From assembly GCA_963819175.1 (NCBI GenBank), contig CAWFVJ010000010.1, positions 62,001 to 126,000 of the forward strand: a DNA stretch of 64,000 bases, written 5' to 3'. Below, piece by piece: positions 1 to 8,704 of the stretch. Below the pieces are notes generated by a model. It saw only the letters and a list, made by a program, of their open reading frames with translations, was not told the origin of the DNA and made no database searches. A program made the translations under genes and the position numbers. Source of the DNA: CAWBRT01 sp963819175 (lineage in GTDB: Bacteria > Acidobacteriota > Terriglobia > Terriglobales > Acidobacteriaceae). The number at the start of each line of letters is the position of its first letter. The stretch's first letter is position 1.

Positions 1-583
1 CCTCATAGTAGGCCGGATACGTGCTACAGGCATGCAAAAGGACGACGTTGTCCTTCCCGAGCACCTCCACCGCATGGTCGATCTCTTGCACGGTGCTCAT
101 GCCGGTCGAGAGCAGAATCGGCTTGCCTGTTGCGCACGTATGCCGCAGCAGTTGATCGTCGGTGAGCGAGGCAGATGCGATCTTGAAACACGGCACATCG
201 AAACGCTGGATAAGGTCGACCGACGCTTCATCCCAACACGATGCGAACCACGGCATCCCGACCTCGCGGCAATAGCGATCCAGCTCAAGGTATTCCTCAT
301 ACCCGAACTCCAGGCCGCGCTTGAGATCACCATTGGTATTGCCGAACGGGCTTTCACGCGGACGTGATAGCTCTTCCGCCGAGTAAACGACCTCAATGGT
401 ACGTTTCTGGAACTTAACGGCGTCGCAGCCGGCTGCGATGGCAATGCTGATCAGGCGCTTCGCGAGATCGATATCGCCGTTATGGTTGATCCCGATTTCG
501 GCGATGACGTAACAAGGGTGGCCTTCACCCACGATCTTCTTCCCGATTCGGACTTGGGGTCTTACGCTTCCTGCTTGCGACAT
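1..583 (-). CDS. neuB: N-acetylneuraminate synthase family protein, 5' part only (runs off the left edge)
   Basis: The ATG at 583 opens a 194-codon frame that reaches the window edge without a stop. The translation has the NeuB/SpsE signature IAEIGINHNGD at residues 27-37, VKFQKRT at 56-62 and LLSTGMS further on. Members of this TIM-barrel family condense phosphoenolpyruvate with an N-acetylated hexosamine to give a nine-carbon nonulosonic acid in the cytoplasm. The C-terminal SAF domain and part of the barrel are outside the window, so sialic, legionaminic and pseudaminic acid cannot be told apart. The start overlaps the 3' end of rfbH by 22 bases, so it is the fourth visible gene of a minus-strand sugar-nucleotide operon and probably translationally coupled. 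Confidence 0.88.
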   Translation of the reverse strand, partial: MSQAGSVRPQVRIGKKIVGEGHPCYVIAEIGINHNGDIDLAKRLISIAIAAGCDAVKFQKRTIEVVYSAEELSRPRESPFGNTNGDLKRGLEFGYEEYLELDRYCREVGMPWFASCWDEASVDLIQRFDVPCFKIASASLTDDQLLRHTCATGKPILLSTGMSTVQEIDHAVEVLGKDNVVLLHACSTYPAYYE

Positions 584-1902
584 AGTTCAGGCCTCTCAGC
601 AACGATTGCGTGGAATGAATCCACGACGTAATCCAACATCTGGGGCGTAAGTCCCGGATAAACGCCGACCCAGAATAAATAATCCGCGACTCTATCCGTG
701 TTCTCCAACGACCCGGCGACTCGGTAAGCAAGGTCGCGATAGGCTGGCTGCCGCACCAGGTTCCCGCCGAATAATAGACGCGTGCCGATCTTCTTTGCAT
801 CGAGCGCGCGTACGAAATCGGTGCGTGTAAATGGAGCGCCAGCCCTGACGAGCAAAGGGAATCCAAACCAGCTGGGTGCCGATCCGGGGGTAGGTTCGGG
901 CAGAACGAAAAACTCTTCGAGGTCTTGCAGGCTCTCTCTGAGCCGGGCGAAATTTCTGCGTCGCGCCTCGACGAAAAGCGGCAGCTTGCCAAGCTGAGCC
1001 ACGCCTACCGCCGCCTGCATATCCGTGGCTTTCAGGTTATAGCCGATATGCGAATAGGTGTACTTGTGATCATAGCCGTAGGGCAGCTCGCCCAGCTGCC
1101 AGTCGAAGCGCTTGCCGCAGGTATTGTCCTTACCCGGATCACACCAGCAGTCACGCCCCCAATCGCGGAACGACTCAACCAGGGTCTTCAGCAGGGGCGT
1201 GTTGGTCAACACACATCCGCCCTCGCCCATGGTGATGTGATGAGCGGGATAGAAACTCGTGGTCGCAAGATCGCCAAAGGTACCCACCTTGCGTCCGCGA
1301 TATTCCGATCCGACCGCATCGCAGCAGTCTTCCACCAGCCACAGGTCGTGACGGCGGACAAACTCCATCACGGTATCGAGATTGAATGGATTGCCAAGCG
1401 TGTGCGCCAGTGCGATGGCCCGCGTTCGCGGCGAGAGCGCTTGTTCCAGGCGGGCGACATCCACGTTGTAGGTGGGGATCTCAACATCGACAAACACCGG
1501 AATCAGCCCACATTGGATAATTGGATTCACGGTAGTCGGGAAACCGGCGGCAACCGTGATGACTTCATCACCCGGCTTCAAGGCCCGCTTGCCGAGCTTG
1601 GAAGAAGTCAGTGCCGCCATTGCCGCCAGATTAGCCGAGGAGCCCGAGTTGACGAGCGAGGCCGAGCGTACGCCAATAAAACGCGCGAACTCCCCTTCAA
1701 ATTGCGCGGCAAAGCGGCCGGTGGTCAACCAGAAGTCCAAGGCCGAATCAACCAGTGACTGCATCTCCGCGGAGTCGAATACGCGGCCCGCAACGGGGAC
1801 GGGTGTGTCGCCGGGAATGAACGGAGGCGCGGCGAAGGCTTCGGCGTGATACTCCGCAACCAGAGCGAGAATACGCTCCCGCAGTTCTGCTCTGCTGCTC
1901 AC
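562..1902 (-). CDS. rfbH: CDP-6-deoxy-L-threo-D-glycero-4-hexulose-3-dehydrase (RfbH/E1 type)
   Basis: A 446-residue protein of the DegT/DnrJ/EryC1 aminotransferase fold. The PLP-binding lysine is replaced by histidine in FYPAHHITMGEGG (His221/222), as in the E1 dehydrase of 3,6-dideoxyhexose biosynthesis. The Cys pattern at residues 252, 254 and 262 fits the [2Fe-2S] ligands of E1 enzymes. The enzyme removes the C3 hydroxyl of CDP-4-keto-6-deoxyglucose using electrons from a reductase partner (RfbI/E3), which is not in the window. It directly follows rfbG, overlapping its stop by 4 bases, and overlaps neuB downstream. Length and motifs are as expected for the family, so the call is firm. Confidence 0.95.
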   Translation of the reverse strand: MSSRAELRERILALVAEYHAEAFAAPPFIPGDTPVPVAGRVFDSAEMQSLVDSALDFWLTTGRFAAQFEGEFARFIGVRSASLVNSGSSANLAAMAALTSSKLGKRALKPGDEVITVAAGFPTTVNPIIQCGLIPVFVDVEIPTYNVDVARLEQALSPRTRAIALAHTLGNPFNLDTVMEFVRRHDLWLVEDCCDAVGSEYRGRKVGTFGDLATTSFYPAHHITMGEGGCVLTNTPLLKTLVESFRDWGRDCWCDPGKDNTCGKRFDWQLGELPYGYDHKYTYSHIGYNLKATDMQAAVGVAQLGKLPLFVEARRRNFARLRESLQDLEEFFVLPEPTPGSAPSWFGFPLLVRAGAPFTRTDFVRALDAKKIGTRLLFGGNLVRQPAYRDLAYRVAGSLENTDRVADYLFWVGVYPGLTPQMLDYVVDSFHAIVAERPELCRKQEA

Positions 1903-2909
1903 GGTTGCCCCGCCCCCTTCATCAGAACCGTATCCTCGCCCAGAAACTCACGGTACCAGCCGATGGTACGATCCAAGCCCTCATCAAGCGTGTAGTGCGG
2001 AGCCCAGTCTAAGACGGTTCGCGCCCGCTCGGCGCTCAGGTACTGATGGCGAATTTCGTTGAGCGGCTGATTCAGTATCTCCGGCTCAAGCGCGGATTGC
2101 ATTCGCTCCAGAATCTTCTTGACCAGATCGAGCACGGTAATCTGCAGTTCGTTCGAAAAGTTGAAGGCCATGCCGCGCAGCCTCTCGTCCGCGGTAAGCT
2201 GCTCGGCCAATTGCATGTACGCTCCGGCGCCATCCTCCACGTAAAAGTAATCGCGGACGTATTGCCCATCGGAGCGGATCACGGGCCGGTGGCCTCGAAT
2301 GACAGAAAGGATCGTTCCCGGCACCACCCGGTTCCAGTTCAAATCGCCGCCACCGTAGAGATTGCCACAGCGCGTGATGGCGATTGGCAGATTGTAGGTG
2401 GTGGCATAGCTGCCTGCAATCAGATCGGCACAGGATTTACTGACATCGTAGGGATGGCGCCCTCGCAGCGGAGTGTCTTCCGTGTAGGGCAGGACTTCCT
2501 GATCCCCATACGCCTTGTCGGAAGACGCGAGCACGATGCTGTTTACGCGGGGTGAGCGCCGGCAGGCTTCCAGAGTGCTCCAGGTGCCGCCGATGTTGCT
2601 CTCGAAGGTCGATATCGGATTGCGATTGGCGATGCCTACGATGGTTTGCGCCGCGAGATGAAAAACCGTTTCCACCTCGTATTCGCCCAAGACGCGCTCC
2701 AGCAGATCACGATCCGTAACATCGCCGCGCACTACATTGACCTTAGCCAGCAAATCAGTGCGGACTAACTCCGAGCCTGGTACCCAGTCCCGCACAATAC
2801 AGGAGACCGCCGCACCGCTCTCGATCAGACGGCGCACGAGCCAGCCACCGAGAAACCCAGTTCCACCCGTGACCAGCACCGATCGATCCCGCCAAAACTG
2901 AAGCGTCAT
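1899..2909 (-). CDS. rfbG: CDP-glucose 4,6-dehydratase
   Basis: A 336-residue extended short-chain dehydrogenase/reductase. It has the Rossmann motif TGGTGFLG at residues 14-21, LASSDKAYGD (catalytic Ser/Asp-Lys region) and the HPYDVSKSCAD active-site Tyr-x3-Lys. It converts CDP-glucose to CDP-4-keto-6-deoxyglucose with bound NAD, the second step towards CDP-3,6-dideoxyhexoses. The longer open frame begins at 2945, but the ATG at 2909 overlaps the stop of rfbF in ATGA and gives the normal N-terminus, so that start is preferred. The order rfbF-rfbG-rfbH is the standard pathway order. Confidence 0.95.
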   Translation of the reverse strand: MTLQFWRDRSVLVTGGTGFLGGWLVRRLIESGAAVSCIVRDWVPGSELVRTDLLAKVNVVRGDVTDRDLLERVLGEYEVETVFHLAAQTIVGIANRNPISTFESNIGGTWSTLEACRRSPRVNSIVLASSDKAYGDQEVLPYTEDTPLRGRHPYDVSKSCADLIAGSYATTYNLPIAITRCGNLYGGGDLNWNRVVPGTILSVIRGHRPVIRSDGQYVRDYFYVEDGAGAYMQLAEQLTADERLRGMAFNFSNELQITVLDLVKKILERMQSALEPEILNQPLNEIRHQYLSAERARTVLDWAPHYTLDEGLDRTIGWYREFLGEDTVLMKGAGQP

Positions 2910-3682
2910 TTCCAAACCTTCCAGGGCGCCTGCCCAGCGGCCCACACGCTGTTCAAATGCTGGTATTCACGATAGGTGTCCATCGAATAGAAAAATCCTT
3001 CATGCAAGTAGGCTTGGAGTTGCCCGTCAGCCGCCAGACGCTCCATCGGTTCGCGCTCCAGGACGCACCGATCGCCGTCAAGGTAATCGAATATCCCCGG
3101 CTCGAAGATAAAAAAGCCCGCGCTGGCGAATGACGAAGTCTTGGGTTTTTCAAGGAACTTGTTCACCTGACCGCTTCCGTTCATTTCGAGAATTCCAAAG
3201 CGCGAGGTGGGAGCCACCGCAGTCACCGTCGCCAGCTTGCCATGAGCTTGATGGAATTCCAGGAGTTTGTTGAGGTTGAGATCGGTGACACCGTCGCCAT
3301 AAGTAAGCATGAACGGCTCGCCCTTCACATATTTTTGAATGCGCTTTACCCGCCCACCGGTCATCGTGTCGAGGCCGGTATCGGCCAGTGTTACGGCAAA
3401 GCCCTGTTCGCCGTGATTGCCGTGGTACTGAATCTGCGATTGCCGGCCGAGACACATAGTGAAGTCGTTGTTCATCGCCTCGTAGTTCAGGAAGTACTCC
3501 TTGATCATGTTGCCGCGGTATCCAAGGCAAAGCACGAACTCGCGAAAGCCATGGTGGGCATACATCTTCATGATGTGCCAAAGAATCGGGCGTCCCCCGA
3601 TCTCAACCATCGGCTTCGGGCGGTACTCGGTTTCTTCACGCAGGCGGGTACCCAATCCCCCACACAAGACCACGGCCTTCAT
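2906..3682 (-). CDS. rfbF: Glucose-1-phosphate cytidylyltransferase
   Basis: A 258-residue nucleotidyltransferase, the usual length for RfbF. It starts MKAVVLCGGLGTRLREET and carries the sugar-phosphate nucleotidyltransferase signature GGxGTRLxxE followed by YRPKPMVEIG. It makes CDP-glucose from CTP and glucose-1-phosphate in the cytoplasm and is the first committed enzyme of the operon. The open frame runs upstream to 3877, but the ATG at 3682 follows a purine-rich GAAGGGAT ribosome site by about 7 bases and matches the family N-terminus. It is the promoter-proximal gene of rfbF-rfbG-rfbH-neuB. The promoter must lie in the roughly 200 bases upstream; I could not fix it. Confidence 0.95.
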   Translation of the reverse strand: MKAVVLCGGLGTRLREETEYRPKPMVEIGGRPILWHIMKMYAHHGFREFVLCLGYRGNMIKEYFLNYEAMNNDFTMCLGRQSQIQYHGNHGEQGFAVTLADTGLDTMTGGRVKRIQKYVKGEPFMLTYGDGVTDLNLNKLLEFHQAHGKLATVTAVAPTSRFGILEMNGSGQVNKFLEKPKTSSFASAGFFIFEPGIFDYLDGDRCVLEREPMERLAADGQLQAYLHEGFFYSMDTYREYQHLNSVWAAGQAPWKVWK

Positions 3683-3886
3683 CTCTATATCCCTTCTAGA
3701 GTGACTTAGCAAATTGTTGCGGCTTAAGGCTTTTATTTTACGCTTCTGGCAGTCGAGGAAAGCTGGATTGGAGGAGATTTGGTAGTAGATATTCAGGAAC
3801 CCCCAATCCCCGCCCGCTTGGCAAAGCCGCGCCGCCTCTGTAGGGGCAAACACAAATACCGCATTCAGGTTGCGCATTGCCGCCAG

Positions 3887-4234
3887 TCAGTACAGGGTCA
3901 TATTACGCGCCCTTCGGGACAAAACCTGCAAGTTGTCTCCACCATGCGGCTCATGGCAAGTGGTGCAGCCCTGCCCGAATCCCAGGCAAACATTCACTGC
4001 ATCGAGCTTGGGAAATCCGGGCAAACGGACGGCATGGGGATTGTGGCAATCGGTGCAATCACCCATCGCACCCGGATGCTGAACCTTGGCTTTCTCTATC
4101 TGCTCGGGCTTGTCGGCGTGACAGGTAATGCAACTCGACTTGGCATCGGCTTGCGTCAACACAACCTTGCCGTCCTTCGCCGGAGCATGGCAGGTGTCAC
4201 ACTGTCCACCGGCAAGCGAGCCCGGAGACCGCAA
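3887..4234 (-). pseudogene. Multihaem cytochrome c (doubled CXXCH) fragment
   Basis: The frame carries four haem-binding motifs (CDTCH, CITCH, CTDCH, CTTCH) in the spacing of doubled-CXXCH cytochromes. Such proteins act in the periplasm, but the frame has no signal peptide. The only start is a TTG, with an in-frame TGA a few codons upstream. The natural N-terminal sequence KDKNLRSPGS continues into that upstream codon run before the stop, as in the linker between two CXXCH repeats. The C-terminus ends shortly after CTTCHEPHG without the closing motif. It therefore looks like the internal remnant of a longer gene. A short intact gene with an unusual start is the alternative. No other gene is visible between 3683 and 4482. 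Confidence 0.6.
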
Positions 4235-4482
4235 GTTCTTGTCCTTGAGTCAGCACTCTCGATTTGTGATCGACGTCATAGCCTCGCGGAGCGCCGGGTG
4301 CGAACATTGAGGTCGCGGTTGGATTGGGTCGGATAATCACCGTGATGGGTGATATAGCCCACAATTGACTCGATTGAGGTCGGAAAGCTATTCTGCAAGC
4401 TGTTGAATTGCAGTAGGTTAGCTCGCACTAATTTCTGGCCTCGTACGTGCATTCCGATCCTCAGCAGGTCAAGGAGCCCCGT

Positions 4483-5946
4483 ATGGGTTTTAAGGAAATC
4501 TGGGCGAAGTTTCATAAGACGCTCTCTTCAGTGCGTACCGGGATCATTCTTTTGCTGATTGTGGTCGTGTTTTCGGCTGTAGGAACGGTAGTTTTGCAGC
4601 GCCCCACCACTGAACCGAGCGAAATCCAGCGCGCATATTCTCCGGCGACGCTGATGTGGTTGGATCGGTTAGGGCTCACCGATGTCTACCATGCGTCGTG
4701 GTTCGCCATTTTGCTTGGCCTAGTAAGTCTTAGCATTATTTTTGCATCTCTTGAACGTTGGCCGACAGCTTGGCGCTTTTACGCCCGTCCGAATCGCCGC
4801 CCGGAGGCGCATTTTCGCGCGGCCCTTCCTTATCATCAAGAGTTCAAAATCAATGACGCCACCGCCGGCATGGACGCCGCCGAGCGTGCGCTAATCAAGC
4901 TCGGACTCAGGCCCGAACGTGTGGTCGAAAATAACGAAGTCTCTCTTTATTCCGAGCGAAATCGGTTTTCCGTTTTGGCGGTTTACATTGTCCACCTCAG
5001 CTTGTTGATGATCTTTGCCGGCGGCATCGTCGATGCCATGTTCGGCTATCGCGGCTCACTCACGCTGACCACCGGCGAAACCAGCAACACCATCATGGTG
5101 CGGCAGAAGGGAATGGAACTGAAGAAGTCTCTTCCATTCTCCATCCGCTGCGACGCTGCCGGACAGGAGAACTATGCCGATGGTAGCCCGAAGCGGTGGT
5201 GGTCAGATCTTGTGGTTGTGAACAAGGGTCGCGAGCTCGGGCGCAAGCAGATCGTGGTAAACGATCCGCTCACCTATGATGGCATTCGTTTTTACCAGTC
5301 GAGTTTCGGAGCGAGCAGCAAGATCGATCGCCTCCAGTTGCGAGCGATGCCCCTGAAGGGCGGCGAGGCGCAGACGATCACGCTAGCGCCGCAGCAGGCG
5401 GTGCAGCTCGGCGCCGAGAACACGATCAGATTGAATCGCTTCGTCCCCGACTACTACATTCAGGACGGCGAAGTTCACCAGCGCTCGGACGATATCTCCA
5501 ATCCGGCGATCGAGCTAACCCTGACGAGTAAGGGAAGCAGCCACAGCGTATGGCTGTTCCCGCGCGACTCCAACGGAGTGCAGGACGCCAATGTCGGTTA
5601 CGCCTTCATGCTCACCGATCTGAAACCGAAGTTCTACACCGGACTCGAAGTTTCGCACGAGCCAGGACAATGGTTCGTATGGGGCGGTGTGCTGATGATG
5701 GCGCTTGGGTTGGGTGTCGCTTTCTATCTCGTCCACATGCGCTTCTGGGTGACAACCTTATTCGACGCCAAGCAGGGGTTGCTGTTGTGGGTCGGAGGCG
5801 CATGCAACAAGAACCGCGACCGCTTTGAACAGCGCTTCGCTGAAGTGACCGAGGCCATCGGCAAGGAACTAAACGGCAACAGCAAAGTAACGGAAATGAA
5901 AGAGCAGGATGAACCTGCCGAAAAGGAAACCCTGGCTCACAGGTAG
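4483..5946 (+). CDS. resB: ResB-like cytochrome c biogenesis protein (system II)
   Basis: A 487-residue membrane protein of the ResB/Ccs1 family. It has four predicted membrane segments: GIILLLIVVVFSAVGTVVL and WFAILLGLVSLSIIFASL near the N-terminus, VLAVYIVHLSLLMIFAGGIV near residue 165 and WGGVLMMALGLGVAFYLV near 410, with a large periplasmic domain between the last two. With CcsA it delivers and attaches haem to apocytochromes c outside the membrane. The open frame starts at a GTG (4447), but the ATG at 4483 has an AAGGAG site six bases upstream and is preferred. It is followed by ccsA in the same direction after 117 bases. Confidence 0.92.
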   Translation: MGFKEIWAKFHKTLSSVRTGIILLLIVVVFSAVGTVVLQRPTTEPSEIQRAYSPATLMWLDRLGLTDVYHASWFAILLGLVSLSIIFASLERWPTAWRFYARPNRRPEAHFRAALPYHQEFKINDATAGMDAAERALIKLGLRPERVVENNEVSLYSERNRFSVLAVYIVHLSLLMIFAGGIVDAMFGYRGSLTLTTGETSNTIMVRQKGMELKKSLPFSIRCDAAGQENYADGSPKRWWSDLVVVNKGRELGRKQIVVNDPLTYDGIRFYQSSFGASSKIDRLQLRAMPLKGGEAQTITLAPQQAVQLGAENTIRLNRFVPDYYIQDGEVHQRSDDISNPAIELTLTSKGSSHSVWLFPRDSNGVQDANVGYAFMLTDLKPKFYTGLEVSHEPGQWFVWGGVLMMALGLGVAFYLVHMRFWVTTLFDAKQGLLLWVGGACNKNRDRFEQRFAEVTEAIGKELNGNSKVTEMKEQDEPAEKETLAHR

Positions 5947-6063
5947 CCAGCCGCCTAGCATCGTCCTGGCACTCGCGGATGCGCGCATGCCTTGGGCCAC
6001 TTACTACTACCGTGCACGCGAACGTTTCGGGGCGCGTGCCGGGCAACCGGAGGTTTTTGACTG

Positions 6064-7461
6064 ATGTCGCGAGCAAGAGCAGAGCAGACGTCAACTGGGA
6101 ACACACTGCTGGTCATGGTCGGCCTAGTCATGCTGTTCCTGCTGTTTACGGCATTCCTCGGAGTGATGAAGAGTCACTCCGGCCCGATCTATGGCGAAAG
6201 CAACATGCTTTACACGGCGCTGGTCTTCTACGGCGGAGCGGCTGCGCTCTACATGGGATTCGGCGTGACCGGCATTGAACGCTACGTCAGGTTTGCATCG
6301 ATCTCGACCGCTCTTGGTTTTGTCGCTAACACGGCGGCGGCCGCTCACCGCTGGTATATGGCCGGGCATCCTCCATTCTCGACGCTCTACGAGATGTTGC
6401 TGAGCTTCGTCTGGACGGTGGCCGCGCTGACCCTGATCGCGGAGCGGCGCTATAAAGTGAGGATTATCGGCAGTGTGACGATGCCGCTAGCGGTGGTCAG
6501 CGTAATCCTGATGCAACTGTTGCCCTCCGAGGTCCGCCCACTGGTTCCAGCGTTGCAATCGACATGGCTGCACGTTCACGTCACGCTGGCGATGCTTGCC
6601 TATGCCGCCTGCGCGGTGAGCTTTGCCTTGGCGATGATGTTCCTGATCCAGGATGACATGAAAACGGAATCGTTCCAGGTGCTGACGGCGCTTGGAATGG
6701 TGGCCGTCTATGCCGGCATGATGCTGCGCTTCCGCTCTGGCGGTTTCGCGGTTACGGCCTGGGATCCAACACAGAATTCGGAAGTTTTCGTGTCCCGCGG
6801 CGTGCGCCTGTTTGTCACCATACCCGATCTCGGTTGGCTCTTCGCGCTCGTGCTGCTGGCCACGATTATGCCCGTTGTGCTGTACGTGCTTGGCCGAGTG
6901 AAGCAGGACGAGAGCCTTTTCGACTATGCCAATAAGGCAATGTTTGTCAGCATTCTGTTGCAAACCGTGGCGCTGGTAGCGTTTATCCTACGCTCAAAGA
7001 ACGGCACCTACGCTTCGCCGGACGTCGACGGTTCCTTCCCGACGGCACTGGCGGCAAGTCCATTCCTGCTCTCGGGCATGCTTGGCGGAATTTTCGCGGG
7101 ATTGCTTTACCTGCTGCTGCTGTGGCGCCGCGACGGCCTGCAAGCGATGTTGCCTCCGGCCGCCAACCTGGACCAGATCACCTACAAGACGATCTGCGTT
7201 GCCTTCCCGCTGCTGACGCTGATGATCGCCGTGGGTGCTTACTGGGCCAACCAGACTTGGGGATCTTATTGGAGCTGGGACCCGAAAGAAACCTGGGCCG
7301 CAATCACCTGGCTTGTCTATGCAGGCTACCTGCACATGCGCGTTACTCGCGGCTGGAAGGGCCGGCGGGCGGCGTACTTTGCGATTCTGGGTTTCGCGGT
7401 CGTGATCTTCACATTCTTCGGAGTGACGTACCTGTTGCCTGGATTGCACGCTTACGCCTAA
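6064..7461 (+). CDS. ccsA: Cytochrome c biogenesis protein CcsA/ResC
   Basis: A 465-residue polytopic membrane protein with the tryptophan-rich WWD haem-handling motif WGSYWSWDPKETWAA near residue 400, followed by a conserved His-bearing helix. It is the partner of ResB in system II cytochrome c maturation, exporting and presenting haem to CXXCH apoproteins. The gene lies just downstream of resB. The window offers substrates: the cytochrome at 57474 and the remnant at 3887. The start ATG gives a short cytoplasmic N-terminus before the first membrane helix (LLVMVGLVMLFLLFTAFLG). Length is somewhat above the shortest family members because of extra N-terminal helices. Confidence 0.93.
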   Translation: MSRARAEQTSTGNTLLVMVGLVMLFLLFTAFLGVMKSHSGPIYGESNMLYTALVFYGGAAALYMGFGVTGIERYVRFASISTALGFVANTAAAAHRWYMAGHPPFSTLYEMLLSFVWTVAALTLIAERRYKVRIIGSVTMPLAVVSVILMQLLPSEVRPLVPALQSTWLHVHVTLAMLAYAACAVSFALAMMFLIQDDMKTESFQVLTALGMVAVYAGMMLRFRSGGFAVTAWDPTQNSEVFVSRGVRLFVTIPDLGWLFALVLLATIMPVVLYVLGRVKQDESLFDYANKAMFVSILLQTVALVAFILRSKNGTYASPDVDGSFPTALAASPFLLSGMLGGIFAGLLYLLLLWRRDGLQAMLPPAANLDQITYKTICVAFPLLTLMIAVGAYWANQTWGSYWSWDPKETWAAITWLVYAGYLHMRVTRGWKGRRAAYFAILGFAVVIFTFFGVTYLLPGLHAYA

Positions 7462-7487
7462 CAAACCTCCGGCAATCGATACTCCCA

Positions 7488-7523
7488 CCGGCGGAAGCTA
7501 AAGGCTTTCGCCGGAACCTTTTT
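7488..7523 (+). terminator. Probable terminator after ccsA
   Basis: CCGGCGGAAGC pairs with GCTTTCGCCGG around a short loop (one internal mismatch). A T-rich stretch (CCTTTTT) follows a few bases later. It lies 27 bases after the ccsA stop. Confidence 0.5.
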
Positions 7524-7629
7524 GGGGCAAAGAACGCTTCGCTAAGGCTGCCAAGGGCTTTCCGGAGGAGGGCTGCGCGGCAAGAACGCGGAAGATAGTA
7601 GACTTCATGTAGGGGGTTCGCATTAGACC

Positions 7630-8676
7630 GTGAGCCGCGTCCGGATGAACTGGAGCGTGATCGTCCTGCTGCCGGTGGCTTTTGTCCTGCTCAACGGACT
7701 GCTGATCTTTGTGCTGGTAACGCTCTCGATCGGCAGCGGGCTGCGGCGTCCGATTCTGATGGTCGCGACAGCCGGGGCGGTTGTCGTTTGCGCGGTTGTG
7801 TTTATGGTTGTGGCCGTCGTGTTCCGGCGCCCAATGCTGGAGTTGCAGCGGAAAATTGCCTTGGTTCGTCTCGGGGACTTGCACACTATGGTCGAGTTCT
7901 CGACTCGCAGCGATGAGATTGGCGATCTGGGACGTGACTTCAATGCCATGGTCTGTCAACTTCGGGAGAGCCGAGAAGAGATCCAGCGACTGCACCGGAC
8001 GCAAATGTCGCGGGCCGAGCATCTGGCAACCCTGGGTGAACTGGCCGCGGGGCTGGCACATGAAATCCGCAATCCGCTGGCCGGCATAGCCGGTGTAATC
8101 GAGATTATTGGCCGTGACCTGCCCAAGGAAAGTCCGGCGCGAAAAGTTCTGAAGGATGTTCGTACAGAGGTGGCGCACATCAATCGCATCGTCACCGATC
8201 TGCTGGAGATTGCGCGTCCCAAGGCACCGGTTTTTAGCGGTTTCGACGTGGCAGCCACGGCCGAGCAGGCTTTGTTGTTTGCACGCGAGCAGGCCACGGC
8301 GAGGTCTATTTCGTTGGAGCTCTTGAAGAACGAACCACTTCCACCCGTCAAGCACGACAGCGGGCAGATGCAGCAGGTATTGCTGAACCTGCTGCTGAAC
8401 GCCATTCAGGCGTGCGAAGAAAAAGGCAGCGTCAAGGTCGAGTTCGGGCAGGACGAGGAGTCAGTCTGGGTAGCCGTTACCGATACCGGCCGGGGAATTT
8501 CCTCCGAAACGCTGCCGAATATCTTTCGTCCGTTCTTCACGACGAAAGGAAATGGAACCGGACTCGGACTGCCTTTGGCTAAGCGAGTCGTCGAGGATCA
8601 TAATGGACGCATCGAAGTAGAGAGCTGGCCCGGTAAAGGGAGCCGGTTTGCGGTGTATCTGCCCAAATGCCAGTAG
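7630..8676 (+). CDS. Membrane sensor histidine kinase (NtrB/AtoS-like)
   Basis: A 348-residue kinase with two N-terminal membrane helices (residues about 9-33 and 42-65) and almost no periplasmic loop. A HAMP-like linker follows, then the HisKA box HEIRNPLAG with phospho-acceptor His144. The ATPase domain shows the N box LLNAIQAC, G1 DTGRGIS and G2 GTGLGLPLAK. With so little outside the membrane it probably senses a membrane or cytoplasmic signal. The start used is a GTG at 7630; an ATG five codons in (7645) is also possible. The next gene, 28 bases downstream, encodes its cognate sigma-54 activator. No obvious target operon lies beside the pair. Confidence 0.92.
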   Translation: MSRVRMNWSVIVLLPVAFVLLNGLLIFVLVTLSIGSGLRRPILMVATAGAVVVCAVVFMVVAVVFRRPMLELQRKIALVRLGDLHTMVEFSTRSDEIGDLGRDFNAMVCQLRESREEIQRLHRTQMSRAEHLATLGELAAGLAHEIRNPLAGIAGVIEIIGRDLPKESPARKVLKDVRTEVAHINRIVTDLLEIARPKAPVFSGFDVAATAEQALLFAREQATARSISLELLKNEPLPPVKHDSGQMQQVLLNLLLNAIQACEEKGSVKVEFGQDEESVWVAVTDTGRGISSETLPNIFRPFFTTKGNGTGLGLPLAKRVVEDHNGRIEVESWPGKGSRFAVYLPKCQ

Positions 8677-8704
8677 TCTTGCGCGTTGTAAGCTATAGAC
8701 AAAC

